Shown here: positions 1 through 7,035 of the stretch, in pieces
How the letters are laid out: each line of letters opens with the position of its first letter
Position numbering within the stretch: the first letter of the stretch is position 1
Origin: an uncultured Porphyromonadaceae bacterium
GTDB lineage: Bacteria > Bacteroidota > Bacteroidia > Bacteroidales > Muribaculaceae
Assembly: GCA_947166165.1 (NCBI GenBank)
Contig: CAMVDK010000043.1
Coordinates: forward strand, 1-15,763
Direction: 5' to 3'
Length of the DNA: 15,763 nt
The notes under the pieces: generated by a model
Told to the model about the DNA's origin: nothing
Seen by the model: the letters and a program-made list of their open reading frames with translations, nothing else
Database searches by the model: none
Translations under genes and position numbers: made by a program

Positions 1-21
1 CGACTCCGACTACGCGAACGG
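1..21 (-). other. Left edge beyond GH3 stop, with a second in-frame TAG
   Basis: These bases lie just past the TAG (22-24) that ends the GH3 frame. Read in the same frame they give Pro-Phe-Ala-TAG-Ser-Glu-Ser, with the second TAG at 10-12. The 8-mer CTACGCGA (plus strand) occurs at 10-17 and again at 22-29, so the two TAGs sit in a 12-nt in-frame direct repeat. The read-through peptide loosely resembles the Ser-Glu-Leu-x-Tyr-Trp-Asp-Glu stretch at the same place in the other GH3 of this window. It may be remnant GH3 coding sequence. The window ends here, so this cannot be decided. Confidence 0.4.
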
Positions 22-2472
22 CTACGCGACGTCGCGCATCTCGATGTGGCGCGAAGTGGCGCGGGGAATGGTCCCGCGCTCGAAGGCTTGCAGCTGCTTG
101 ATAGGCAGCGGGCGCGACTGCGCCGGGAAGCGGACGTAGAGTTGCGGCACCTCGTCGCCGTCGGTGCGGCCCACGTTGCGCACGTCGAACGAGGCGGTGA
201 GGGCGTCGCTGTCGGCGGCCACCCGCAGTCCGGAATAGCGGAACTGCGTGTAGCTCAAGCCGTGGCCGAAGGGGTAGAGCGGCTCGGAGTCGTAGTACAT
301 GTAGGTGCGTCCGTTGGCCAGCTCGTAGTCGTCGAAGGGCGGCAGGTCGGCCGTCGAGCGGTAGAAGGTCATGGGCAGGCGGCCGGCGGGGTTGGTGTTG
401 CCAAAGAGCACGTCGGCCACGGCTGTGCCGCCCTGCTCGCCGGGATACCAGGCGTAAATCAGCCCGGGCACGTTGTCCTTCACCCACTCGCTCACCAGCG
501 GGCTGCCGGCCACCATCACCACCACCAGGTTGGGGTTGGCCTCGTAGGCCAGCTGCAGGAACCGCAGTTGGTCGGCAGGCAGCTCGATGGCGCCGCGGTC
601 CTGTCCCTCGCGCTCGGTGGCCTTGTCGATGCCCATCACGGCGATGGTGACATCGCTCGTGCGCACCATCTGCCCGGCCTTGCCATAGGCGTCGAGCGGG
701 TCGGCACCCTCGACGGTGGGAGTGCGCCAGGCCAGCTTGGCCACGGCCTCGCCGCCGGCGTCGAAGTATTCGAATTCGACGTGGTAGGTCTGCCCCTCGT
801 GCATGCCCATGCTGATGTAGTTGGTCTCGGCCGAGCGCACGCGCCATGCGCTGGAGATTTCGCGCCCGTCGATGCGCAGGCGGAAGCCGTCGTCGCTGGT
901 GATGGCAAACAGGTAACGCCCGGTGACGGGAGCCACCAGGTCGCCGCTCCAGCGTATCGACATCGGCGCGGCAGGCACCATGGGGTTGGGCGGCTGGTTG
1001 GCGGGCTCGTAGTAGAAGTAGTCGGTCTTGGTGGTGGCCACCGGCTCGCCGGCCAGGTCGGCGTTGGCGAAGTATTCCATCGTCACCCCATTGGGGAAGT
1101 AGGTGTCGGTCATCAGCGAGTACGATGAGTTGCTCGTGGCCCACGGGGCGTAACTCACCTCAACGTCGGGCCCGCACTCGGCCATGATGCCCTCGAGCAC
1201 GCTCACGGGGGCGTTGAAGGGCGTGCCGCTGTAGTCGCCATACACATAGCGGGCGGCGTTGACACCCACCACGGCGATGGAGTGCACCTGCTGCTTGTCG
1301 AGCGGCAGGATGTTGCCGTGGTTGTTCATCAGCACGATGCTCTGCCGGGCCGACTCGGCGGCCAGTTCCTGATGCTCGGCGCACCCCACCACCGAGGGCT
1401 GGATGCTGTTGTAGGGACTGGCGTTCTGGCGGTCGAGCAGGCCAAGGCGCAAGCGCAGGCGCATCACGCGGTAGACGGCGCTGTCGATGGCCGCCAGGCT
1501 CACGATGCCGCTGCGGTAGGCGTTGAGCAGCGGCGTGCCGTAGACGTTGTCGCCGCACTCCAGGTCGAGGCCGGCGTCGATGCTGGCATGGGCCGACTCC
1601 TCGTAGCTCGACACGTAGTGATGATGCTCGTAGTCGTAGCTGAGCGCGCTGCAGTCGCTCACCACGTAGCCGTCGAAGCCCCAGTCGCCACGCAGCACGT
1701 CGGTGAGCAGCCAGCGGTTGGCCGAGCAGGGCACCCCGTTGAGCGCGTTGTAGGCGCTCATCACGCTCTGCACGTGGGCTTTCTTGACCGCCATCTCGTA
1801 GGGCACGAAGTAGTATTCGCGCAGGTCGCGCTCGCTCACTTGCGAGCTGATGCCCGAGCGGTTCTCCTCGATGTTGTTGGCCACGAAGTGCTTCACGGTG
1901 GCCCCCACCTTCACGTAGCGCGGGTCGTCGCCCTGCATGCCGCGCACAAAGGCGATGGCCGTCTGTGCCGTCAGCCAGGGGTCTTCGCCGTAGGTCTCGG
2001 GCGTGCGGCCCCAGCGAGGGTCGCGGGCCATGTTGACCGTGGGTGAGAAGAACGATAGCAGGTCGCTCGCGCTGTCGTGCTGATAGCGGCCCCAGCCCAG
2101 CTCGGTCCACCGGCCGCGGGCCTCGTCGCTGATGGCGGTGGCCACCTGCTGCATGAGCGCGGGGTTCCACATGCTGGCCAGGCCGATGGCCTGCGGAAAC
2201 ACGGTGAAGTTGCCCGGCCGGCACACGCCGTGCAGTGCCTCGTTGCCAAAGTAGTATTTAGGCAGCCCCAAGCGGGTGATGGCGGGCTGGTTGTGGCGCA
2301 GCAGCGAGATCTTCTCCTCGACCGTGAGGCGGTTCAGCAGGTCGTTCAGACGCTGGCGCTCGCCCAGGTTGGCATTGTTGAACGGGTAGTATTGCGCCCA
2401 GGAGGCTGCCGCGTACAGCAGCCACGCCAACAGCGCCAAGGTTCGCAAGTTGTGATTCATCGATATTCTCAT
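22..2472 (-). CDS. Secreted GH3 beta-glycosidase with PA14 insert, C-terminally short
   Basis: A family 3 glycoside hydrolase of 816 residues, probably a periplasmic or exported beta-glucosidase or beta-xylosidase releasing terminal sugars. The N-terminus is a signal peptide ending ASWA before QYY; a start at Met5 (ATG at 2460) is equally possible. The TIM-barrel domain (about 30-345) holds the nucleophile Asp273 in GFDGYVVSDCSA. The second domain carries the acid/base candidates Glu620/Glu622 in TEREGQDR and is interrupted by a PA14 module at about 460-585 (SDDGFRLRIDG). A fibronectin-III-like domain starts near 745. The paralogue at 8447-10999 has 57 residues after its matching FER motif; here only 17 remain before TAG, so the last strands of that domain are missing. 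It is the only gene in the window ending in TAG. It has its own promoter. Family assignment is firm; substrate is unknown, and activity depends on whether the truncation is real. Confidence 0.9.
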   Translation of the reverse strand: MRISMNHNLRTLALLAWLLYAAASWAQYYPFNNANLGERQRLNDLLNRLTVEEKISLLRHNQPAITRLGLPKYYFGNEALHGVCRPGNFTVFPQAIGLASMWNPALMQQVATAISDEARGRWTELGWGRYQHDSASDLLSFFSPTVNMARDPRWGRTPETYGEDPWLTAQTAIAFVRGMQGDDPRYVKVGATVKHFVANNIEENRSGISSQVSERDLREYYFVPYEMAVKKAHVQSVMSAYNALNGVPCSANRWLLTDVLRGDWGFDGYVVSDCSALSYDYEHHHYVSSYEESAHASIDAGLDLECGDNVYGTPLLNAYRSGIVSLAAIDSAVYRVMRLRLRLGLLDRQNASPYNSIQPSVVGCAEHQELAAESARQSIVLMNNHGNILPLDKQQVHSIAVVGVNAARYVYGDYSGTPFNAPVSVLEGIMAECGPDVEVSYAPWATSNSSYSLMTDTYFPNGVTMEYFANADLAGEPVATTKTDYFYYEPANQPPNPMVPAAPMSIRWSGDLVAPVTGRYLFAITSDDGFRLRIDGREISSAWRVRSAETNYISMGMHEGQTYHVEFEYFDAGGEAVAKLAWRTPTVEGADPLDAYGKAGQMVRTSDVTIAVMGIDKATEREGQDRGAIELPADQLRFLQLAYEANPNLVVVMVAGSPLVSEWVKDNVPGLIYAWYPGEQGGTAVADVLFGNTNPAGRLPMTFYRSTADLPPFDDYELANGRTYMYYDSEPLYPFGHGLSYTQFRYSGLRVAADSDALTASFDVRNVGRTDGDEVPQLYVRFPAQSRPLPIKQLQAFERGTIPRATSRHIEMRDVA

Positions 2473-2494
2473 TGTAAGTGGTTATTAACAAGTG

Positions 2495-2502
2495 CAAAAT
2501 TA
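2495..2502 (-). promoter_or_regulatory. Bacteroidetes -7 promoter box before GH3
   Basis: On the minus strand this reads TAATTTTG, followed by CA, matching the Bacteroidetes primary sigma consensus TAnnTTTG. It lies 22 nt upstream of the first possible ATG of the GH3 gene, which leaves a short leader. About 19-21 nt further upstream I see no TTTG that would serve as the -33 box. That absence is compatible with a promoter that needs an activator. The box is read directly; activity is inferred. Confidence 0.6.
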
Positions 2503-2534
2503 CAACATCCTTTCGTTGCCGGATGTCACGCTCG

Positions 2535-2553
2535 TAGCAAAAGATAGCAAAAA
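2535..2553 (-). promoter_or_regulatory. Candidate operator: two TAGCAAAA direct repeats
   Basis: The plus strand shows TAGCAAAAGA at 2535-2544 and TAGCAAAAAG at 2545-2554, two copies exactly 10 nt (one helical turn) apart. The first copy is separated by 31 nt from the GTAATTTTGCA box (2493-2503). The same repeat type at the same distance precedes the gene at 2617-4278. The position, roughly -46 to -63 from the likely transcription start, suits an activator. The second copy overlaps the T-tract of the preceding terminator, so part of the A-richness has another explanation. Confidence 0.45.
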
Positions 2554-2583
2554 GCGACCACTCTGCTCTCGCAGGGTGGTCGC
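2549..2583 (-). terminator. Strong intrinsic terminator after the CBM6-like gene
   Basis: On the minus strand an 8-bp perfect stem GCGACCAC/GTGGTCGC (2576-2583 with 2554-2561) continues, after one mismatch, into CTGC/GCAG closed by a GAGA tetraloop, and is followed by TTTTT (2549-2553). It starts 33 nt after the stop codon of the gene at 2617-4278. This is a textbook Rho-independent terminator separating that gene from the GH3 gene. Confidence 0.9.
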
Positions 2584-2616
2584 AAGACTGAAATTATAGA
2601 TTGCTTAGATTGAATC

Positions 2617-4278
2617 TTACTTCACAAGCACCTTCTGGTTGCCGATGATGTACAGACCGGGCTGCAGACCCTCGGTGCTGGTGCCCTTCTTGACCATGCG
2701 GCCGTCGATGCTGTAGACGTTGCCGCCGATGGTCTTGGCCACCTTCACCGTCTCCACGCCAGTGGAGATCTCCGGCTCACGCATGCCGTCGAGATAGAGA
2801 TCCTTGACGTTGGCACCGTCGCTGGCGGTGTAGACGATGTAGAGGTCGTGCACACCTGTCACCTCGGCGAGTTCGCCCTTGGTGGTGTACTCGTTGCCCC
2901 AGCCGCCGGTGGCTTGCATCCACACGGTGGCGATGGGCTCCACACCCTCGAGTTCGGCTGCGGCGTTGCCCCAGTCGTTCACGCGGCGAGGCAGCGGAGC
3001 GGGCTCAGCCTCGGCCTCGAGGTCGATGTAGAACTTGAAGTTGGCCTCGTTCACATAACCCAGCCACGAACTGCCGGTGGCGTGGGTGACGAGCATCTCG
3101 TTGAAGTGGCCGTCGCCGAAGTCGATGCCGGTCACCTTGAGCACGGTGCCGCCGCCGGTCCATCCCACGTTGTTGTCCTCCCACTGACCCCTGTTGAGGA
3201 TGGTGGTGCGGCCACTGTCGCGGCCGATGTACTCCACGCCCTCCTGGTTCTGCGTCTCGGCGCGGAACGAGTAGCGTGCAGCGCCCTCGGTGGGCTGGAA
3301 GTTGTCCTTGTTGTTGACAAGCGGATCCAAGATGTTGCCCAGCGAGTAGAGGTAATCCTTCACAAAGTGCACGTTGGCAATGTTGCAGCTGCCGCCATGC
3401 CACTTCAGGTAGACGGTGTGCTCGCCCGTGATGGCCTCGATGTTGCGGGCCAGGTAGAGTTTGGCCTTGACGTCGATGCCGCACCACACGTTGGCAATCG
3501 GCTCGCCGTTCTCATAGTCGTCGATGTAGACATCCACGCTGTGGTCGGTCTGGTCGCCCTGCCAGTGCGAGGCGAGCTCGAGCACCACCTGCTTGTAGTG
3601 GCCCTGGCCGAAGTCGAGGGTGCCATACTTCACCACCACGCCTTCGCCGGTCCAGCCCCACGAGCCGTTGTCGATGCGGGTCTCGGGGTTGCTGGAGTAG
3701 ACGAGCTCGGAGTTGTTGATGTCGAGCACGGTGGCCATGTCGGCGTAGCCCGTCCAGTCGCAAGGCTCCTTGAGCAGCGAGCCGCTCTCAAACTGGTCGG
3801 CGGTGAACTCGTCGTTGTACAGGCGCACGTCCTGGATGTTGCCGGCGCGGCCTTCGAAGGTCAGGTAGACGTATTGCAGGCCGGTGGGCACCTCGCTGAA
3901 GTTGGCACCGATCGAGCGGAAGTTGGTGTAGCTGTCGTGCCAGTTGATCAGGTCGATGCTGGCAAAGGTCACGGCGCTCTCGAAGTCGGCACCTGCTTTC
4001 AGAATGGCCTTGCCGCCGCCGCCCCAGCCGTTGGCGAAGCGCAGGCTAGCAGCCTTGTAGGTGTCGCCGGCCGCAAAGTCGACCTGGGCAACTTGAATCA
4101 CGGTCTCTGAGCCCGCGTCGCCGCTCGTGTTGCCGATAAAGCAACCCAGCGGGTTGAACTTGCCGTTGTTCAGAATCACGGCACCGTCGTTGGCTCCCAG
4201 TTGGAAGGTGAGCGTCTCGGCCTGGGCGGTGAGTGTCATCGCCGCCGCAGCTGCCAGAAGGGTAAATAATTTTTTCAT
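2617..4278 (-). CDS. Secreted protein with three CBM6-like modules and type IX-like C-terminal tail
   Basis: This 553-residue protein has a signal peptide (MKKLFTLLA...TAQA, cleavage near 20) and no catalytic domain that I recognise. Three similar beta-sandwich-like modules can be traced: about 57-153, 185-307 and 350-497. Shared landmarks are WGWTGEGVVVKYGTLDFGQGH in module 2 against VGWTGGGTVLKVTGIDFGDGH in module 3, and closing strands such as GEHTVYLKWHGGSCNIANVHF and GVHDLYIVYTASDGANVKDLY. This pattern fits carbohydrate-binding modules of the CBM6 type. The last 45 residues (VYSIDGRMV...LQPGLYIIGNQKVLVK) resemble the short C-terminal tail of type IX secreted Bacteroidetes proteins. A surface or secreted glycan-binding role is inferred. 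It is transcribed alone: a promoter and terminator bracket it. Alternatives are an adhesin or a lectin-like protein; module family assignment is moderate. Confidence 0.75.
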   Translation of the reverse strand: MKKLFTLLAAAAAMTLTAQAETLTFQLGANDGAVILNNGKFNPLGCFIGNTSGDAGSETVIQVAQVDFAAGDTYKAASLRFANGWGGGGKAILKAGADFESAVTFASIDLINWHDSYTNFRSIGANFSEVPTGLQYVYLTFEGRAGNIQDVRLYNDEFTADQFESGSLLKEPCDWTGYADMATVLDINNSELVYSSNPETRIDNGSWGWTGEGVVVKYGTLDFGQGHYKQVVLELASHWQGDQTDHSVDVYIDDYENGEPIANVWCGIDVKAKLYLARNIEAITGEHTVYLKWHGGSCNIANVHFVKDYLYSLGNILDPLVNNKDNFQPTEGAARYSFRAETQNQEGVEYIGRDSGRTTILNRGQWEDNNVGWTGGGTVLKVTGIDFGDGHFNEMLVTHATGSSWLGYVNEANFKFYIDLEAEAEPAPLPRRVNDWGNAAAELEGVEPIATVWMQATGGWGNEYTTKGELAEVTGVHDLYIVYTASDGANVKDLYLDGMREPEISTGVETVKVAKTIGGNVYSIDGRMVKKGTSTEGLQPGLYIIGNQKVLVK

Positions 4279-4331
4279 TCGTTTTGGTTTTAAGATGAAT
4301 TAGTAATAGGGGTGTCGTACTTTGAATGTTG

Positions 4332-4339
4332 CAAAATTA
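4332..4339 (-). promoter_or_regulatory. Bacteroidetes -7 promoter box before the CBM6-like gene
   Basis: The minus strand reads TAATTTTG followed by CA, a match to TAnnTTTG, 53 nt upstream of the ATG at 4278. The place where a -33 TTTG should be (about 19-21 nt upstream) holds only a T-rich GTTTTATT, so the -33 match is poor. The leader just before the start codon is A-rich (AAAACCAAAACGA), as is usual in this phylum. Confidence 0.6.
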
Positions 4340-4371
4340 CTCTGCACTATTGTGAGAGAATAAAACTATTG

Positions 4372-4390
4372 TAGCAAAAAATAGAAAAAA
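4372..4390 (-). promoter_or_regulatory. Candidate operator: TAGCAAAA and TAGAAAAA direct repeats
   Basis: The plus strand has TAGCAAAAAA at 4372-4381 followed by TAGAAAAAAC at 4382-4391, repeats 10 nt apart. The first lies exactly 31 nt from the GTAATTTTGCA box (4330-4340), the same geometry as before the GH3 gene at 22-2472. The outer copy coincides with the T-tract of the GH43 terminator, so it could be partly a by-product of that element. Confidence 0.45.
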
Positions 4391-4403
4391 CGGCGCGTGC
4401 CGC
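4385..4403 (-). terminator. Probable intrinsic terminator after GH43
   Basis: On the minus strand, about 8 nt after the GH43 stop codon, a short stem CGGC/GCCG with an ACGC loop (4391-4402) is followed by TTTTTT (4385-4390) and more T-rich sequence. A G-U pair can extend the stem by one. A competing CGTG/CACG hairpin overlaps it. The stem is short, so termination may be partial and some transcripts may read into the next gene. Confidence 0.5.
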
Positions 4404-4411
4404 ACGGGGCA

Positions 4412-5353
4412 TCAATGCTGCACCACGCGGCGCATGGTGCCGTCGGGGTTGTAGTAGATGGGGTCGATGCATATCGAGCGCAGCTCGGGGCGCCCGCCCG
4501 AGAGGTCGCTGTTGTGATAGAGCAGATACCACTGCCCCTTGAACTCGACCACCGAGCCGTGGCTCATCGAGCAGCTGGTGGGGTTGAGCAAGATGCCCTT
4601 GTAGTGCCATGGCCCCAGCGGCGAGTCGCTCATGGCATAGCGCAGCTGGTTGGCGTTGGGCCGGTTGTCGGCATAGGTGAGGTAGTACTTGCCGCCGCGC
4701 TTGTGCACCCACGCGGCCTCGTGGAAGTCCTCGAGCCCCTCCATGTCGCGCAGCGGTTCGGCCAGGCCGAGCATGTCGTCGCGCAGCCGTGCGCCGTAGC
4801 AGTGGCTGCCGCCGCCATAGTAGAAGTAGGCCTGCCCGTCGTCGTCGACGAAGATGGCCGGGTCGATCATGTCCCAGCCGCCGGCACCCTCCAGGGGCTG
4901 GTCGAGCACAGTGAACCCGCTGGCAGGCTGGCTGCTCACGGCGATGCCCACCTTCCACGACGGCGACACGTTGCTCTCCGACGGGTGGGGGAAGTAGAAG
5001 TAGTATTTCCCGTTCTTGTAGGCGCAGTCGGGCGCCCACATGAAGCCGCCCTCGGGCCGCCCCCAGGGCACCTGGCTGGCGCGCACGATTTCGCCGTGGT
5101 CGGTCCAGTGCCGCAGGTCGGCTGTCGAGAACACGTGATACTGGTCCATCAGGTCGCAGCCGCGCGGCGGGTCGATGTCGTGAGAGGCATAGACGTAGAG
5201 GCGGCCGTCCTGCCACACGTGGCCCGACGGGTCGGCCGTGTACATGTGGGTGATGAACGGGTTGGAACCCAGCTGCACGCCGGTCGACGTGCGGCACGAG
5301 GCCAGCGCGAGCGTGGCCAGCAGTGCGGGCACGATGAGGGGGGAGGTTCGCAT
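4412..5353 (-). CDS. GH43 glycosidase, predicted lipoprotein
   Basis: A 313-residue family 43 glycoside hydrolase (arabinofuranosidase, xylosidase or galactofuranosidase type). The five-bladed propeller triad is visible: Asp41 in MYTADPSGHV (base), Asp164 in MIDPAIFVDDDG (pKa modulator) and Glu212 in DFHEAAWVHKRGGKYYLTYA (acid). The N-terminus MRTSPLIVPALLATLALASC is a lipoprotein signal with Cys20 as the lipidation site, so it is probably membrane-anchored. I chose the ATG at 5353 because the signal peptide begins there, 14 nt after the phosphoesterase stop; the open frame continues upstream to about 6394, but that part is out of frame with the real gene there. The single-domain length is typical of compact GH43 enzymes. 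It is the last gene of the operon. The subfamily and the sugar removed cannot be read from sequence alone. Confidence 0.9.
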   Translation of the reverse strand: MRTSPLIVPALLATLALASCRTSTGVQLGSNPFITHMYTADPSGHVWQDGRLYVYASHDIDPPRGCDLMDQYHVFSTADLRHWTDHGEIVRASQVPWGRPEGGFMWAPDCAYKNGKYYFYFPHPSESNVSPSWKVGIAVSSQPASGFTVLDQPLEGAGGWDMIDPAIFVDDDGQAYFYYGGGSHCYGARLRDDMLGLAEPLRDMEGLEDFHEAAWVHKRGGKYYLTYADNRPNANQLRYAMSDSPLGPWHYKGILLNPTSCSMSHGSVVEFKGQWYLLYHNSDLSGGRPELRSICIDPIYYNPDGTMRRVVQH

Positions 5354-5367
5354 AGCGTTGAGGTTGT

Positions 5368-7032
5368 TCAATGGTTCAAAATCAGGTTGATGAGGCTGTT
5401 CAGGTCGATTACGTCGACAACGCCCGAGCTGTCGAGGTCGGCCCAGGCGGCCAATTGCGGGTCGCTGTCCTTGCCCAGGGCCACGTTCAGCAGCAGGTTC
5501 ACGTCGGCCACGTCGACCTGCCGGTCGCCGTTCAGGTCGCCCGCGAGCCGCTCGTCGGGCACGGGCACGGCGGCGATGTGTAGCACGGGGTGCAGGTCGT
5601 CGGTCACGTTGGCGCGGTCGGTGCCATAGTTGGTGCAGTCGCTCAGCGCGCTGTTGAGCGGGGTGGCAATCATGTTGTTGAATTCGTCGACAATCACCGG
5701 CACGGCCACCATGCGCACCAAGAAGTTGGCATCGCTGAGCAGGTCGTTGGCAAAGTCGGTCACGGCACTGGTCAGGTGGTTGCGTATGGCCTGGCCGTCT
5801 TTCTCGTTCTCGTTGCCTTCGGCCATGGTCTTGTTGAGCTCGGTCACGGCATCGGCCATGTTGCGGGTGGCGATTTCGGTGACCTGGTCCTGCGTGAAGG
5901 TGGCTCCCCCGAGCATCGACTGGTACTCCTGGAGCTTGCTGCTGAAGGTGTCCCAGTTGTGCCACACGATGCTGCTGATGGTGGCGCGCGCGCTGCCCGC
6001 CATGCGCTGCTCGGCATAGGCCGCGAAGTCGGGCTTGCCAGCCAACTGGTCGATGGCCTCGGTGGTCACCGTCCAGGTGCCCAGGTCGGGCGAGAGTGTG
6101 ATGGTGCGGTAGTGGCACGGATAGGCGATGAGCGACCCGGTGGTGATTTCCACAATCGAGTCGGTGCGCGCCTGGTTGTGCCAAGTGGTGATGTTGGAGA
6201 TGTGCATATGGCCGGTGAGCAGCAGTTGCACGCCGTGCTGCATGAACTCGTTGCGTATGGCCTCGGCCTGCACCACTTGCCCGTCGCTGCTGAGCGCGGC
6301 CTGGTCGTCGATGTGCTCGATGAGGTTGTGGTGCATCATCACCAGCACCTGCTTGCCGTGCTGCCGGGCGTCGTCGATTTGTGCGAGCACCCACGAGCGG
6401 GTGCCCATGGTCAAGCCGTTGGCGTTCAGGCTGGGGTTGCGGTCGCGCGCTGTGCAGCGGTTGTCGTCGACGGCAATGAGCCGCAGCCCGGCCACGGGTT
6501 CGGCCACATAGCTCAGCGAGTTATTGTCGCGCGCCAGGGCAGTGGCGTAGCCCATGCCGGCGTAGATGTCGACAAACTCGCTGCTGGTCACCGTGGCGGC
6601 CGGGTAGCGGTTGGCACCGTCGTAGCGCACGGCTTGCGAGTTGTTCACATCGTGGTTGCCCGGAATCACGCACACCTTGATGCCGGCATCGGTGATTTGG
6701 TGCAGCAGGTCGGCCATGGCCAGATGGCTCAGCTTGGCGCCCTGCTTGGTGAGGTCGCCGGCCACGAGCACGGCGTCGGGGCGCTCGGCAAGCACGCGGT
6801 CGACCATGGCCTGCATGATTTCGTTCGACAGGTCGAACATCTTGTTGTCGCCCGCCAGGTCGTTTTGCAGCGCTGTGCTCGAGGGCTGGAAGAGTCCCGG
6901 AGCCAGTAGGTGGGGGTCGGTGAACACCATGATCCGCTTCTGGGCCATGGTGGCGAATGTGGCAAGCAGCGCGGCCAGTGCCAGCGCGGCTCGCAGCAGT
7001 GTGGTGTTGCGTTGCATAAGAGTGGTATTCAT
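5368..7032 (-). CDS. Secreted calcineurin-like metallophosphoesterase with C-terminal dockerin-like domain
   Basis: A 554-residue exported phosphoesterase. The signal peptide ends near ATMA|QKR; a start at Met6 (ATG at 7017) is also possible. The dinuclear metal site motifs appear in order: Asp39-x-His41 (FTDPHLL), Gly92-Asp93 (AGDLTKQG), Gly-Asn126-His127-Asp128 (IPGNHDVN), His234/His235 (VMMHHN) and Gly-His275-x-His277 (TGHMH). A mainly helical region follows (about 335-470). Residues 498-550 form two dockerin type I-like calcium loops, GDLNGDRQVDVADVNLLL and ADLDSSGVVDVIDLNSLI, with acidic ligand positions kept in both. Phosphatase chemistry is known for the fold; the substrate is unknown. 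It follows manA after 3 nt (TAA AAA ATG) and precedes GH43 by 14 nt. Removal of phosphate from a phosphorylated glycan is a possible role, inferred only from the neighbours. Confidence 0.9.
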   Translation of the reverse strand: MNTTLMQRNTTLLRAALALAALLATFATMAQKRIMVFTDPHLLAPGLFQPSSTALQNDLAGDNKMFDLSNEIMQAMVDRVLAERPDAVLVAGDLTKQGAKLSHLAMADLLHQITDAGIKVCVIPGNHDVNNSQAVRYDGANRYPAATVTSSEFVDIYAGMGYATALARDNNSLSYVAEPVAGLRLIAVDDNRCTARDRNPSLNANGLTMGTRSWVLAQIDDARQHGKQVLVMMHHNLIEHIDDQAALSSDGQVVQAEAIRNEFMQHGVQLLLTGHMHISNITTWHNQARTDSIVEITTGSLIAYPCHYRTITLSPDLGTWTVTTEAIDQLAGKPDFAAYAEQRMAGSARATISSIVWHNWDTFSSKLQEYQSMLGGATFTQDQVTEIATRNMADAVTELNKTMAEGNENEKDGQAIRNHLTSAVTDFANDLLSDANFLVRMVAVPVIVDEFNNMIATPLNSALSDCTNYGTDRANVTDDLHPVLHIAAVPVPDERLAGDLNGDRQVDVADVNLLLNVALGKDSDPQLAAWADLDSSGVVDVIDLNSLINLILNH

Positions 7033-7035
7033 TTT

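Noticed and set aside
2848..4110. A 420-codon plus-strand open frame opposite the CBM6-like gene
   Set aside because: Its Val/His/Ala/Gly-rich sequence shows no domain and no promoter or terminator on that strand; the minus-strand gene has signal peptide, modules, promoter and terminator.
4395..4407. Alternative CGTG/CACG hairpin after GH43 as the main terminator stem
   Set aside because: Its stem ends several bases before the T-tract, while the overlapping CGGC/GCCG stem sits directly against it, so the latter is the better candidate.
5354..6394. Upstream extension of the GH43 frame to give a 660-residue protein
   Set aside because: The extra part is Arg/His/Gln-rich out-of-frame translation of the phosphoesterase. 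The lipoprotein signal at the ATG at 5353 marks the real start.
5590..6909. A 439-codon plus-strand open frame antisense to the phosphoesterase
   Set aside because: Same composition-driven shadow; no motifs, and it lies entirely within a gene with intact metal-binding motifs.
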